Both the position numbers and the translations under genes were made by a program. DNA of 64,000 nt. It comes from Gemmata palustris (GTDB lineage Bacteria; Planctomycetota; Planctomycetia; Gemmatales; Gemmataceae). Below the pieces are notes generated by a model, which saw only the letters and a list, made by a program, of their open reading frames with translations, did not search any database and was not told where the DNA came from. Location of the stretch: NCBI RefSeq assembly GCF_017939745.1, contig NZ_JAGKQQ010000001.1, forward strand, positions 5,022,001-5,086,000, written 5' to 3'. Positions 43,508 to 52,077 of this stretch are shown piece after piece (the first letter of the stretch is position 1; each line of letters begins with the position of its first letter).

Positions 43508-45877
43508 ATGCACACTTTGACGCCCGACACCGCGGAGCGACCGGCCATGACGGCCCCCAACACGCTGTTTGAAGTCGAAAACGAGCGCGAACTCCCCAAA
43601 CCCGTCCCCGCGCCCGCGACGCTGTTCGCGGACATCGTGTTCGATCGGCCGCTCGACCACGCCTACACCTACGCGGTCCCCGAACAATTCGTTGCGAAAA
43701 TCGGCGTCGGGAAGCGCGTCGAAGTACCGTTCGGTAAGGGCGGCAAAGGCACCGCGGGGTTCTGCGTCCGCGTGACCGACGTGCGCCCCACTTCCGGCTA
43801 CGAGATCAAGACCGTGGCCCGCGTGCTCGACGACGACGCCATCGTCGACGACCACGTCATGAAATTGACGCGGTGGATGGCGGACTACTACCTCTGCGGG
43901 TGGGGCCAGGTGCTGCACGCGGTCGTCCCCGCGGGCGTGCGCGACAACGCGGGCACCCGCGTCGCGTCGTTCGTCGAGCCGATTCCCAAAGAAAAATTGC
44001 CGAACCCGCTCCCGACCGTCACGCCGCAACAAAAAGCCGCGCTCGACAAGCTCAAGAAAGAGAACCGGCCGCTCGAAGTGCTCCAACTCGCCCGGCTCGC
44101 GAAGTGTACGACGGGCGTCGTCGCGGGGCTCATCAAGAAGGGGCTCGTGCGGAAGTTCAGCGAGCGCATCGAAACGCCCGCCGCGGCCCCCGGCGCCGAC
44201 ACCGAAGACACGTCCGAGACCGATGCGCCGCACGTCGAGATCGCGCTCAACGCGGACCAACTCCGCGTGTGGGAGCAGCTCAAAGGCGCGCTCGAAACCG
44301 GCGGTTACCACCCGTTCCTGCTTCACGGCGTTACGGGGAGCGGTAAGACGGAAGTGTACCTTCGCGCGATCGAAGAAGTGGTGAAACAGGGCAAGGAAGT
44401 CATCGTTCTGGTGCCCGAAATCTCGCTCACGCCGCAAACGATTTCGCGGTTCAAGGGCCGGTGCGGGAACCTCGCGGTGCTCCACAGCCACCTCACCGAC
44501 GCCGAGCGCGGTGGGTACTGGCGCCGAGTCGCCACCGGGCACATTCAGGTCGTCGTCGGCGCGCGCAGCGCGGTGTTCGCACCGACGCGGAAGCTCGGCC
44601 TCATCGTGATTGATGAGGAGCACGAGAACAGCTTCAAGCAGGAATCGACGCCGCGCTATCACGCGCGCGACGTGGCGGTCATGCGCGCCCGGCTCGAGGG
44701 CATTCCCATCCTGATGGGGTCCGCGACGCCGAGTCTCGAAAGCTGGGCGAACGCGGAGCGCGGGAACTACACCGTCCTGAGTATGCCGAACCGCGTCGCG
44801 AGCCGCCCGCTCCCCGCGGTGAAACTGGTGGACCTGCGGCACGAGCCGAAGCCGCACGGGAAGCACTACGCGATCGGCCCGACGCTCGAATCCGCGATGC
44901 GGCAAACGCTCAAGGATAAAGGGCAAATCATCCTGCTGTTGAACCGCCGCGGGTTCAGCACGCACGTGCATTGTGAGGCGTGCGGGCACGTTGCGCAGTG
45001 TGCCCACTGCGACCTCGCGATGACGTTCCACCGCACGAAGAACTCGCTGATGTGTCACTACTGCGGGTTCGAGACGGCGCCGTTCCAAAAATGCCCCGCG
45101 TGCGCGCAGCCCGCCATGCGCTACCAGGGTTTGGGAACCGAGAAACTGCAAGTCGAGATCGAGGAGAAGTTCCCCGGTAACGTGTGCCAGCGGATGGACT
45201 CGGACACGATGTCGAAGCCCGGGAGCCACCAGCGCGTGCTCGATGCGTTCCGCGACGGGCTGATTCAGATCCTCGTCGGCACGCAGATGATCGCGAAGGG
45301 GTTGGACTTCCCCAACGTCACGCTCGTGGGCGTGGTGAACGCGGACGTGGGCCTGCACTTACCGGACTTCCGCAGCGCGGAGCGCACGTTCCAGTTGCTC
45401 GCGCAGGTCGCGGGGCGGGCCGGGCGCGGCGAGAAGGGCGGACAGGTGCTCGTGCAAACGTTCACACCGGACCACCCGTGCATCACGCTCGCCTCGCACC
45501 ACAACTACGGCGAGTTCGCGAAGCTCGAACTCGTCCACCGGAAGTTGCACAAGTACCCGCCCTACGAGCGCCTCGCGCGCCTCATCGTTCGCAGCGAGAA
45601 AGAGGAGGCCGCGGCAACGTTCGCGGACACGTTGGCCGGTGCATTCAAGGAAGCGATGAGGCGCGCCGCCACCGCACAGGGACAAACGCCGGTGCGACTA
45701 CTCGGTCCCGCGGAGTGCCCGGTGTTCCGGCTGAACAACTTCTACCGGTTCCATTTCCAGATCCAGTCCGACAGTAGCGCGGTGCTGCACGAAGTCCTGC
45801 GCAACGTGCTGACGCTCGCGAAACCGCCCAGCGGCGTCGAGTTCCAGGTGGACATCGACCCGTACAGCATGTTGTGA
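43508..45877 (+). CDS. priA: Primosomal helicase PriA
   Basis: A 789-residue replication-restart helicase. The N-terminal DNA-binding domain (ADIVFDRPLDHAYTYAVPEQF...VGKRVEVPFGKGG) is followed by a superfamily 2 helicase core with Walker A GVTGSGKTEVYL (about 275-286), DEEH box (IDEEHENSFKQ, about 368-378), and a zinc-binding insert with eight Cys (CEACGHVAQCAHC...CHYCGFE...CPAC, about 490-535). Motifs V and VI (GTQMIAKGLDFPNV, QVAGRAGRGEKGG) are complete. It reloads DnaB at stalled forks. The start may be ATG 43508 or ATG 43547. It is monocistronic, followed by a hairpin. Confidence 0.96.
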   Translation: MHTLTPDTAERPAMTAPNTLFEVENERELPKPVPAPATLFADIVFDRPLDHAYTYAVPEQFVAKIGVGKRVEVPFGKGGKGTAGFCVRVTDVRPTSGYEIKTVARVLDDDAIVDDHVMKLTRWMADYYLCGWGQVLHAVVPAGVRDNAGTRVASFVEPIPKEKLPNPLPTVTPQQKAALDKLKKENRPLEVLQLARLAKCTTGVVAGLIKKGLVRKFSERIETPAAAPGADTEDTSETDAPHVEIALNADQLRVWEQLKGALETGGYHPFLLHGVTGSGKTEVYLRAIEEVVKQGKEVIVLVPEISLTPQTISRFKGRCGNLAVLHSHLTDAERGGYWRRVATGHIQVVVGARSAVFAPTRKLGLIVIDEEHENSFKQESTPRYHARDVAVMRARLEGIPILMGSATPSLESWANAERGNYTVLSMPNRVASRPLPAVKLVDLRHEPKPHGKHYAIGPTLESAMRQTLKDKGQIILLLNRRGFSTHVHCEACGHVAQCAHCDLAMTFHRTKNSLMCHYCGFETAPFQKCPACAQPAMRYQGLGTEKLQVEIEEKFPGNVCQRMDSDTMSKPGSHQRVLDAFRDGLIQILVGTQMIAKGLDFPNVTLVGVVNADVGLHLPDFRSAERTFQLLAQVAGRAGRGEKGGQVLVQTFTPDHPCITLASHHNYGEFAKLELVHRKLHKYPPYERLARLIVRSEKEEAAATFADTLAGAFKEAMRRAATAQGQTPVRLLGPAECPVFRLNNFYRFHFQIQSDSSAVLHEVLRNVLTLAKPPSGVEFQVDIDPYSML

Positions 45878-45898
45878 TCCGCCCCGCGGCGCGCTACC

Positions 45899-45929
45899 AT
45901 CGGTTCAGTCCAACAAGGACTGAACCGAT
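45899..45929. terminator. 13-bp perfect hairpin after priA
   Basis: ATCGGTTCAGTCC (45899-45911) pairs exactly with GGACTGAACCGAT (45917-45929) around the loop AACAA, 21 bases after the priA stop and 21 bases before the next start. It is probably the priA terminator, though only TTTC follows. Confidence 0.65.
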
Positions 45930-45950
45930 CGCGTTTCGGGGGTACCTGGG

Positions 45951-47207
45951 ATGCCGAAGTCAACGAATTGGGCATGGGCCGTCGCCATTGGCGCGGGGAG
46001 CGTATTGGCCATTACGTCTCTATCCCAAGGGCGTGATGAGCCACGCCCGGCAACGGCTCCCGCACCGAAAGAGGTGCCCCCGAACGAGGCATGGCTCCCG
46101 AAGAAGATCGAGTACCAAAAGGGCAAAGACCCGATCATTGACGGCACTGTTCCGAGCGCGTTTCCCGATCTCGTTTTTGTCCCTCCCAAATGGGACGGCA
46201 AGTACGAGCACCACGAGGTGTTCCTGAAGGATCTGGAAGCGGCTTACGACCGACTGTTGCCGCGCCTCCGCGGGAGCATCGTCTTGAAAATCAACACCAC
46301 CGACGACGAACTCCAAAGACTGCTCAAGGGCCGACTAAACCAGGGAGTTTTGGAACATTGCGATTTTATCGCGATTGAAAACATGCCGTTTCGCTCTGGT
46401 CCGAAACTGTCCCCTCTACCGTTCTTCGAGTGCCTCAAAGGTATTCAAGACACAGCCCTAGAATTGTGGCCCGGGCGGCCACAAGAACTCGTCCCGTGGC
46501 TCAAAGAGCTCGTCACCATTGCCAAGGACCGAGAGCGACACATGCGATTTCGCGTCGAGGCCGGCGCCTTACCCCCTCAATTCTTCCACTACTCGGTCCG
46601 CCACCGGCTCAAGGCCGAAACGGAGTTGTGGAAGGTCACAAACGTCAACGCGCAACGCGACGAAGCCACAGCACCGAAAGACGCCGCGCGCGCGAAGCCG
46701 ACTGATGGCGAGTGGCTCGCGGATAAGAAGCGCCCCCCGAGCCTGTTCCCCGACATCGTGCTTCCACCTCCCGACAAGAACGACAGGGACCGGAAAATAC
46801 GGCGGGCGCAGTTCGCAAAACTTTGTCCCCGGCTCACCGGGAACACGGGGCTGAAGATCGAGGACGGCGACAGCACACTTCAAAAGCTCCTTAAGGCGCG
46901 CCTGCACCAAGGCGCCCTCGAAATCCACCAACTCTGGGACGGGGCTTGGGAACAGGGATTCCAGATGGTAAATACCCGTTCCGATTGCCTTAACGATATG
47001 CTCGCCGTTCTGGTCGAGTTATGGGGGAAGGGGCCTAAGCAACTAATCCCCTGGCTCGAAGAACTCTTGGTCGAGGCCAAGGAATTCGAGCGGCGCATGC
47101 AACTGCGCGCGGATATTGGGGCCGTTTGGCAACACGAACTCAATCAAGCAACGCGGCACCGCCTCAAAGTCGAAGGCGAGTTGTGGAAGGCCAAGAACGC
47201 GAAGTGA
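45951..47207 (+). CDS. Exported protein with two copies of an ECF-sigma tail domain
   Basis: 418 residues. The N-terminus (NWAWAVAIGAGSVLAITSL) is a signal anchor resembling the membrane segment of the sigma factor at 49001. Two repeats follow, about residues 47-234 and 250-418. Each has the order FPD(L/I)V, PRLxG, LKIxxxDxxLxxLLKxRLxQGxLE, ELW, PWLxEL, AKxxER, RHRLKxExELWK. The same order forms the C-terminal domain of that sigma factor, with LLKARLHQG and PWLEELL identical in the second repeat. So this is a paralogue of the sigma tail without the sigma part, probably in the periplasm. Function unknown; it could compete for the same ligand or partner. Confidence 0.78.
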   Translation: MPKSTNWAWAVAIGAGSVLAITSLSQGRDEPRPATAPAPKEVPPNEAWLPKKIEYQKGKDPIIDGTVPSAFPDLVFVPPKWDGKYEHHEVFLKDLEAAYDRLLPRLRGSIVLKINTTDDELQRLLKGRLNQGVLEHCDFIAIENMPFRSGPKLSPLPFFECLKGIQDTALELWPGRPQELVPWLKELVTIAKDRERHMRFRVEAGALPPQFFHYSVRHRLKAETELWKVTNVNAQRDEATAPKDAARAKPTDGEWLADKKRPPSLFPDIVLPPPDKNDRDRKIRRAQFAKLCPRLTGNTGLKIEDGDSTLQKLLKARLHQGALEIHQLWDGAWEQGFQMVNTRSDCLNDMLAVLVELWGKGPKQLIPWLEELLVEAKEFERRMQLRADIGAVWQHELNQATRHRLKVEGELWKAKNAK

Positions 47208-47249
47208 TCGAAAGCCAATCGCACAATCGACCTCATCTCGGAATGACAT

Positions 47250-47600
47250 ATGCCCACGTCAACAACGTTCGGTGTCGCGGCGCTGGTGTTCCTGATCGGT
47301 TCGAGCCGCGGCTCGGCCGAAGAGGTGATCTTCGAGGACAACTTCAAGAACGGGTTGTCCAAGAAGTGGGAACCAATCGGCCTGGACAAGGAAGACTACC
47401 GAATCAAGGACGGCGGGCTGGAGATGCGCGTTCGGAACGGGGGACTGGGGAAGGACACACCGAATGAGCCACACGGTCGACATCGGTACGATTGGCAGGG
47501 CGGATCAGAACCGAGTGGGCTGCCAAACAAATTCGGCAGCCCACACTCGGAAGGGCGACAACGGGCTACAGCCACGAGCAGTCCGACGAGGTCTGTGTGA
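47250..47600 (+). pseudogene. Truncated secreted protein (DUF1080/LamG-like start)
   Basis: An N-terminal signal peptide (MPTSTTFGVAALVFLIGSSRGSAEE) is followed by FEDNFKNGLSKKWEPIGLDKEDYRIKDGGLEMRV, which looks like the first strands of a secreted concanavalin-like or DUF1080 domain. After about residue 72 the sequence loses any such character, just before a terminator-like hairpin, and the frame ends within the next, opposite gene. Family members are several times longer, so this is most likely a truncated gene. The start lies 42 bases after the stop of the repeat protein. Confidence 0.55.
47515..47544. terminator. Hairpin between convergent genes
   Basis: GTGGGCTGCC (47515-47524) pairs with GGCAGCCCAC (47535-47544) around a 10-base loop; CCGA and TCGG extend the stem. 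It lies 22 bases past the stop of the minus-strand glycosyltransferase and is probably its terminator. Confidence 0.65.
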
Positions 47601-48273
47601 CTCGATCCTTCGGGAACAGAATCGACGGCCCCAAGTTGTTGTACCCCTCGTTGATGACGTCCGTCAAACAGCCGGGTCCGGTCGCCATCTGGGTCCAGGC
47701 GTTCTTCGTGTCCTTGTTCGTCCGGCGGTCCGCGGCCCACGTTTTGGCCGAGTAGGTCTTGTAGCTTTCGATCATCTGCTTGCGATACTTGATGAAGAAC
47801 GGGTGCCCCTTTTTGCCCGCGTACAGGACGTCGTTCGAGTAAGCGCCCTCCAGGGGCTGGTTGACGAGGAACTTGTGCGGCGCGGCCAGATTCCCGAGCG
47901 GGCTACCCGTATCGACGTCCGTGTCCAGGTACAGCCCGCCGTGCTTAATCAGAATCGCCACCCGCAGGATGTCGCTGGCGGCCCCGTAGTTCGGGTACTT
48001 GAGGTACAGCTCGTCCGAGAACATGTCGTCGAGCCCCACGAGCACCTTTTTCGACGACTGCCCGCAGTCCATGTACGTGATCCCGGAGAACTCGCGCTTC
48101 AGGCGCCCCATCATGTGGAGCCCCAGGTTGTCCAGGGTCTGGCTGCTGTACCACAGGTGTACTTGCCACCCCCGATTCACCGTGGCCCATTTCTGAATCC
48201 GCTGAAAGTAGGGCCGGTCCTTGCTCATCGGGACGAAGCTCCCGACCCAGATGAAGTGAAGCTTCTTAATCAT
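47566..48273 (-). CDS. DXD sugar transferase (Gly_transf_sug / TcdA-TcdB-like)
   Basis: 235 residues. It opens MIKKLHFIWVGSFVPMS, the usual first strand of glycosyltransferases with a DXD sugar-binding motif, and contains AASDILRVAILIKHGGLYLDTDVD (the DXD at about residues 120-124), typical of OCH1-like mannosyltransferases and of clostridial toxin glucosyltransferase domains. It ends in PSILFPKDRVTQTSSDCSWL. It has no signal or membrane segment. ATG at 48273 is chosen because it starts the first strand; an upstream in-frame start at 48315 is possible. Acceptor unknown. It has no glycan gene neighbours. Confidence 0.8.
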   Translation of the reverse strand: MIKKLHFIWVGSFVPMSKDRPYFQRIQKWATVNRGWQVHLWYSSQTLDNLGLHMMGRLKREFSGITYMDCGQSSKKVLVGLDDMFSDELYLKYPNYGAASDILRVAILIKHGGLYLDTDVDTGSPLGNLAAPHKFLVNQPLEGAYSNDVLYAGKKGHPFFIKYRKQMIESYKTYSAKTWAADRRTNKDTKNAWTQMATGPGCLTDVINEGYNNLGPSILFPKDRVTQTSSDCSWL

Positions 48274-48484
48274 CGACAGTGCCCACGATTTCGAGTGCTG
48301 TTGACAGGCGAACAACGGCGGCGAGTGTGCAAAGTATTACGAAGGCGCCGGCGATTTTATTTCACCCTGCGCAGAAAAGTCGCGGCTGATCGAGGACGAT
48401 GACGCCCGATTCCCGCGCCAACACGCGATCGACTCCACTGCCGCGCAACCGTTGTCTAGCGCGGCAGTGAGCGAGAAGGCAGCA

Positions 48485-48784
48485 TTACTTCTTCGTTTTC
48501 TTGATGATGATCTTCTTGATGTCCGTGCTCCCCTTCTCGGTCTGAATCTCGATCGTGTCCCCCTCTTTAATGTCCGCGAGCTTCGCTTCGGCCTCGCCGG
48601 TCGCCGTCTTCTTGACGATCTTGGTGTCATCGCCCGGCTGGAACACCTTCGCGGAGTCCGTGAAGATCCGCCCATCCTTGACGCGCTCGACCGTTTCAGT
48701 CTGTGTCACCAGTTCGGCAGCACGTACCCCAGCTACGGTGCCGATCAGAGCGAAAAAGATCGTAAGGTACTGGATCGCCTTCAT
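48485..48784 (-). CDS. Small secreted basic protein
   Basis: 99 residues. A signal peptide (MKAIQYLTIFFALIGTVAGVRAAE) precedes about 75 residues rich in Lys, Thr and Asp. The mature part alternates short strands (VKDGRIFTDSAKVFQPGDDTKIVKKT, DIKEGDTIEIQTEKG) and ends in a KKIIIKKTKK tail, so it may bind an acidic surface or polymer. No family recognised. It is divergent from the sigma factor gene across a 216-base gap with an inverted repeat. Confidence 0.65.
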   Translation of the reverse strand: MKAIQYLTIFFALIGTVAGVRAAELVTQTETVERVKDGRIFTDSAKVFQPGDDTKIVKKTATGEAEAKLADIKEGDTIEIQTEKGSTDIKKIIIKKTKK

Positions 48785-48859
48785 GGGAACCTCGAATGGA
48801 TAGTGTTGATCGGCCCGGTTCCGAGATTACTCTCTCCCGAGTACCAGATCAACCACCCA

Positions 48860-48880
48860 GCATGTGTGCCCCGCACATGC
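48860..48880. promoter_or_regulatory. Inverted repeat upstream of the ECF sigma gene
   Basis: GCATGTG (48860-48866) pairs with CACATGC (48874-48880) in the divergent region between the small secreted protein and the sigma factor. It could be an operator or a small hairpin. No consensus promoter is obvious. Confidence 0.35.
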
Positions 48881-49000
48881 AACACCGCGCACGCAAGCCG
48901 AGACAGGCCGCACAAAAATTTCCGGCGTTTCCGTGTATGAATCTGGCCGGCTCGCGGATCAGTATGGGGACGAGCACCCATTACCCCACGAATCCGCGTT

Positions 49001-50407
49001 ATGTCGCGCCGATTGCTACTTCGATTACTCGCGTCCGCGCCGCCCGCGACCGATCACGTCGCGGACGCGGAGTTGCTGCGCCGATTCGTCGCGTCGAACG
49101 ACTCGGCCGCGTTCGAGTTGGTCGCGCGCCGGCACGCGGACGCGGTATGGGCCACGTGTCGGCGCACGCTCCGGTCCGAGGCCGACGCCGAAGATGCGTT
49201 CCAGGCCACGTTTCTCGCGCTCATTCGCAAGGCCAAGACGATCAGCGCGCCGTGTGTCGGCGGGTGGCTGCACCGCGTGGCAGTGAATGCGTCGCTCAAG
49301 CTCCGTGAGCGTGCGGCCCGCAATTCCCCTCTCGAACCGAACCAACTCGACGCGATCCCGGCGCCCTTCGCGGACCGGCCCGATACGGAACGCGCGGTGG
49401 CCGTTCACGAGGAACTCGCGCGGCTCCCCGAGCGCGACCGCCTCCCCGTTGTGCTGTGCGACCTCGAAGGCCTGTCGCACGCGGACGCGGCAAAAGCACT
49501 CGGCTGGCCGATCGGCACCGTGTCCGGGCGCCTCAGCCGCGCACGGGCGAAACTCCGCGAGCGACTCGCCCTTCGCGGGCTGGCGCCGGTCGCCGCACTG
49601 ATCCCCGCACTGACCGCCCCTCCGCACCTGATCGCGAACGCTCGATCCCTGACCGCGGGCACTGCGCCGCCCGCGGTCGTCTCTCTCACCGAAGGAGTCC
49701 TTGTAATGCTGAAAACGACGAGTTGGACGTGGGCCGGCGGCATCGGCGTTGCCGGCTTGCTCGGGATAGGCAGCGTATTCGCACTGGCCTCTGGTGACGG
49801 CAAAGGGCTGGCCCCGCTCCCGGGTATCGCGCTCGCGCCCGTTCCGGTCATGGCCGATAATCCCGCACCGGCGAAGGACAAACCCGCCGACGAGAAGTGG
49901 ATTCAAGGCCAGACAACCGGCACGCCGGCCATCCCACCGACAGCATTTCCCGAACTCGCCTTACCCGAACCGGACCCGAATGACCCCGAGAAGCGCAAAG
50001 CCGCTTTCGAGAAGTTGTGTCCGCGACTGACCGGGGGAATCGTTCTGAAAATTGAAGCGACTGATGACACGCTCCGCAAACTGTTGAAAGCGCGCCTACA
50101 CCAAGGCACGTTAGAATTTCAACGTTTTCAGGAAGCACTTGAGGTTGTGGGGCCAAGAGAAGCCGACGTCCCCCTCACATACAATTGCTTGTCCGACATG
50201 CAAGCGACAGTAGCAGAGTTGTGGGCGAAGGAGCCGAAAGAACTCGTTCCGTGGCTCGAGGAGCTGCTCATACTCGCCAAGAAACTAGAACGATCCACTC
50301 ACCTTCGCGTGGAAGCCGGTGCCATCCGACCCATGAATCTCAATCACGCGATCCGGCACCGACTGGCACTCGAAGCGGCGCTGTGGAAGGTGAAGAACGG
50401 GAAGTAG
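49001..50407 (+). CDS. ECF sigma factor with membrane-anchored C-terminal domain
   Basis: 468 residues. Region 2 lies at about 22-95 (LVARRHADAVWATCRRTLRSEADAEDAFQATFLALIRKA) and region 4 at about 125-190 (LPERDRLPVVLCDLEGLSHADAAKALGWPIGTVSGRLSRARAKLRERL). After a linker there is one membrane segment at about 238-260 (WTWAGGIGVAGLLGIGSVFALA), then an exported domain of about 170 residues with the motifs LCPRLTG, LLKARLHQGTLEF, ELWAKEPKELVPWLEELL and RHRLALE. Long-tailed ECF factors are typical of planctomycetes. The tail may sense an outside signal and release the sigma part, which is inferred. No anti-sigma factor gene is adjacent. The exported protein at 45951 carries two copies of the same tail domain. 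Confidence 0.92.
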   Translation: MSRRLLLRLLASAPPATDHVADAELLRRFVASNDSAAFELVARRHADAVWATCRRTLRSEADAEDAFQATFLALIRKAKTISAPCVGGWLHRVAVNASLKLRERAARNSPLEPNQLDAIPAPFADRPDTERAVAVHEELARLPERDRLPVVLCDLEGLSHADAAKALGWPIGTVSGRLSRARAKLRERLALRGLAPVAALIPALTAPPHLIANARSLTAGTAPPAVVSLTEGVLVMLKTTSWTWAGGIGVAGLLGIGSVFALASGDGKGLAPLPGIALAPVPVMADNPAPAKDKPADEKWIQGQTTGTPAIPPTAFPELALPEPDPNDPEKRKAAFEKLCPRLTGGIVLKIEATDDTLRKLLKARLHQGTLEFQRFQEALEVVGPREADVPLTYNCLSDMQATVAELWAKEPKELVPWLEELLILAKKLERSTHLRVEAGAIRPMNLNHAIRHRLALEAALWKVKNGK

Positions 50408-50554
50408 GGGACTCGCGGGGTCGGAGCAGTGAGACCCCGTCTCAGGTAGCAAAAAACACGGGCCGCGCCGATGTCGGCGACTACCTTGACGTTACGGTGC
50501 CGAGTGGTAATACTCAACCATCTACGGCCCATTCCGAGATGGAGTTGAACTATC

Positions 50555-50866
50555 ATGCCCCACGTAGTTACCGCGAACTGTAACGATTGCAAGTATACCG
50601 ACTGCTGCGTCGTCTGCCCGGTGGAGTGCTTCTACCAGGACGAGACGATGCTCTACATCGACCCGGAAGACTGCATCGACTGCGAGGCGTGCGTCCCGGA
50701 GTGTCCGGTCGAGGCGATCTACTCCGAGCCGAACACCCCGTCCCAGTGGACGAGCTACATCCAACTGAACGTCGAGCGCAGCGCCGCACTGAAGGCGGCC
50801 GGCGGTGATGCCCACATCACCGAGAAGAGCCCCGCCAAGGAAGGGCCGGATTGCAAGAAGAAATAG
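50555..50866 (+). CDS. fdxA: 7Fe ferredoxin
   Basis: A 103-residue electron carrier. The first cluster Cys set (CNDCKYTDCCVVCPVECF) has the arrangement for a [3Fe-4S] cluster; the second (CIDCEACVPECPVEAIY) binds [4Fe-4S]. The spacing and the YIDPEDCIDC stretch are those of FdxA-type (Azotobacter FdI-like) ferredoxins. The C-terminal 40 residues (WTSYIQLNVERSAAL...) match the family's extension. It lies upstream of hemH, separated by a 35-bp inverted repeat. Confidence 0.93.
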   Translation: MPHVVTANCNDCKYTDCCVVCPVECFYQDETMLYIDPEDCIDCEACVPECPVEAIYSEPNTPSQWTSYIQLNVERSAALKAAGGDAHITEKSPAKEGPDCKKK

Positions 50867-50875
50867 CCGCTGCTC

Positions 50876-50968
50876 AGTCCCAAGTCGTCAGGTCGCAAGT
50901 CGTAAAGTCGTAAACCTGATCGACCGAAGTCTTCGACTTTACGACTTGCGACCTGACGACTTGGGACT
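50876..50968. repeat. Perfect 35-bp inverted repeat between fdxA and hemH
   Basis: Bases 50876-50910 and 50934-50968 are exact reverse complements around a 23-base loop. Each arm is built from a short phrase (AAGTCG, CAGGTCG, AAGTCGTAAAGTCG), giving internal direct repeats. It starts ten bases after the fdxA stop and ends six bases before the hemH ATG, so it occupies the place where the hemH ribosome site should be. Confidence 0.85.
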
Positions 50969-50974
50969 CTGAAA

Positions 50975-51943
50975 ATGACTGGCCTCGTCCTCATCCAACT
51001 CGGCACACCGGACCGCCCCACCTACGGCGGGCTGCTCCCGTACCTGCGGCAATTCCTGTCCGACCGGCGCGTGATCGAAGTTCCACGCGCGATCTGGTTA
51101 CCCCTGCTCTACCTCCGCATCCTGCCGTTCCGCTCGGGGGCGTCGGCCGAGAAGTACCGTCGCATTTGGGACGAAAAGACCGGCTCACCCCTTCTGCATT
51201 ACACCGTGCGCCAGACGGAGTTATTGCAAGCACATTTCCCCAACAACCCGGTCCGGTTCGGGATGATTGTCGGGAACCCGCCGCTGCGGGACACCATCAA
51301 ACAGATGGTCGATAGCGGGGTAGACAAGATCATCGCGCTGCCGATGTTCCCGCAATACTCCGCCACGTCCTTCGCCAGTGCGACCGATTCCCTCTTTACA
51401 GCGCTCACGAAGGTACGCCGGGTACCCGCGGTGCGAGTGGTGCCGCCGTACTACGACCGCCCCGGGTACCTCGACGCCCTCGAAGCGGTCGTTCGCGACG
51501 ATCTGGCCAAGCTCCCCTGGGAGCCGGAACACTTCGTCATCAGCTTTCACGGCATCCCGCAAAAGTACGCACAAAGGGGCGACCCCTACGCGACGCACGT
51601 CGTGCGCACCACGCAAGCCCTCGTCAAGCGGATGGGCTGGGCGCGAAACCGCTGGACGCAGACGTACCAGTCGCGCTTCGGGCGCAGCGCGTGGCTGAAG
51701 CCGTACACGGACGACGTGCTGACGGACCTCGCGAAGAAGGGCACAAAGCGTGTGTATGTAGCGCTGCCGGGCTTCACCGCGGACTGCCTGGAAACGCTCG
51801 ACGAGATCGGCAACGAGAGCCGCGAAATCTTCGAGCACGCGGGCGGCGAACACCTCAAGAACGGCACCTGCCTCAACGACCACCCGAAGTGGATCGAGGG
51901 CATGGCCCGCATCCTCCGCGACGAAGGCCACGGCTGGCTGTAA
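50975..51943 (+). CDS. hemH: Ferrochelatase
   Basis: A 322-residue enzyme that inserts Fe2+ into protoporphyrin IX at the end of haem synthesis. Hallmarks: LVLIQLGTPDRPTYGGLLPYLRQFLSDRRVIEVP at the start, LPMFPQYSATSFAS, the catalytic His in VISFHGIPQKYAQRGDPY, and the C-terminal PGFTADCLETLDEIGNE with the active-site Glu. Length is that of the classic family. The only good start, ATG 50975, directly follows the 35-bp hairpin; the GGGACT in its 3' arm is the only ribosome-site-like sequence, so expression may depend on hairpin melting. Confidence 0.95.
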   Translation: MTGLVLIQLGTPDRPTYGGLLPYLRQFLSDRRVIEVPRAIWLPLLYLRILPFRSGASAEKYRRIWDEKTGSPLLHYTVRQTELLQAHFPNNPVRFGMIVGNPPLRDTIKQMVDSGVDKIIALPMFPQYSATSFASATDSLFTALTKVRRVPAVRVVPPYYDRPGYLDALEAVVRDDLAKLPWEPEHFVISFHGIPQKYAQRGDPYATHVVRTTQALVKRMGWARNRWTQTYQSRFGRSAWLKPYTDDVLTDLAKKGTKRVYVALPGFTADCLETLDEIGNESREIFEHAGGEHLKNGTCLNDHPKWIEGMARILRDEGHGWL

Positions 51944-52077
51944 GTTGCACGACCCGCTACCTTTGCGGGCCGGATTCACCCGACTGGGGCTACGCGCGGT
52001 TCCGGAAGTGACTACGCGCGCCAGTTGATGGCCCGCGTATCATTCCAATAGCAACTCTCCGCACTTCGAGGCTCCAC

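Noticed and set aside
43430..45358. 642-residue open frame on the minus strand
   Set aside because: Opposite priA with no recognisable motif.
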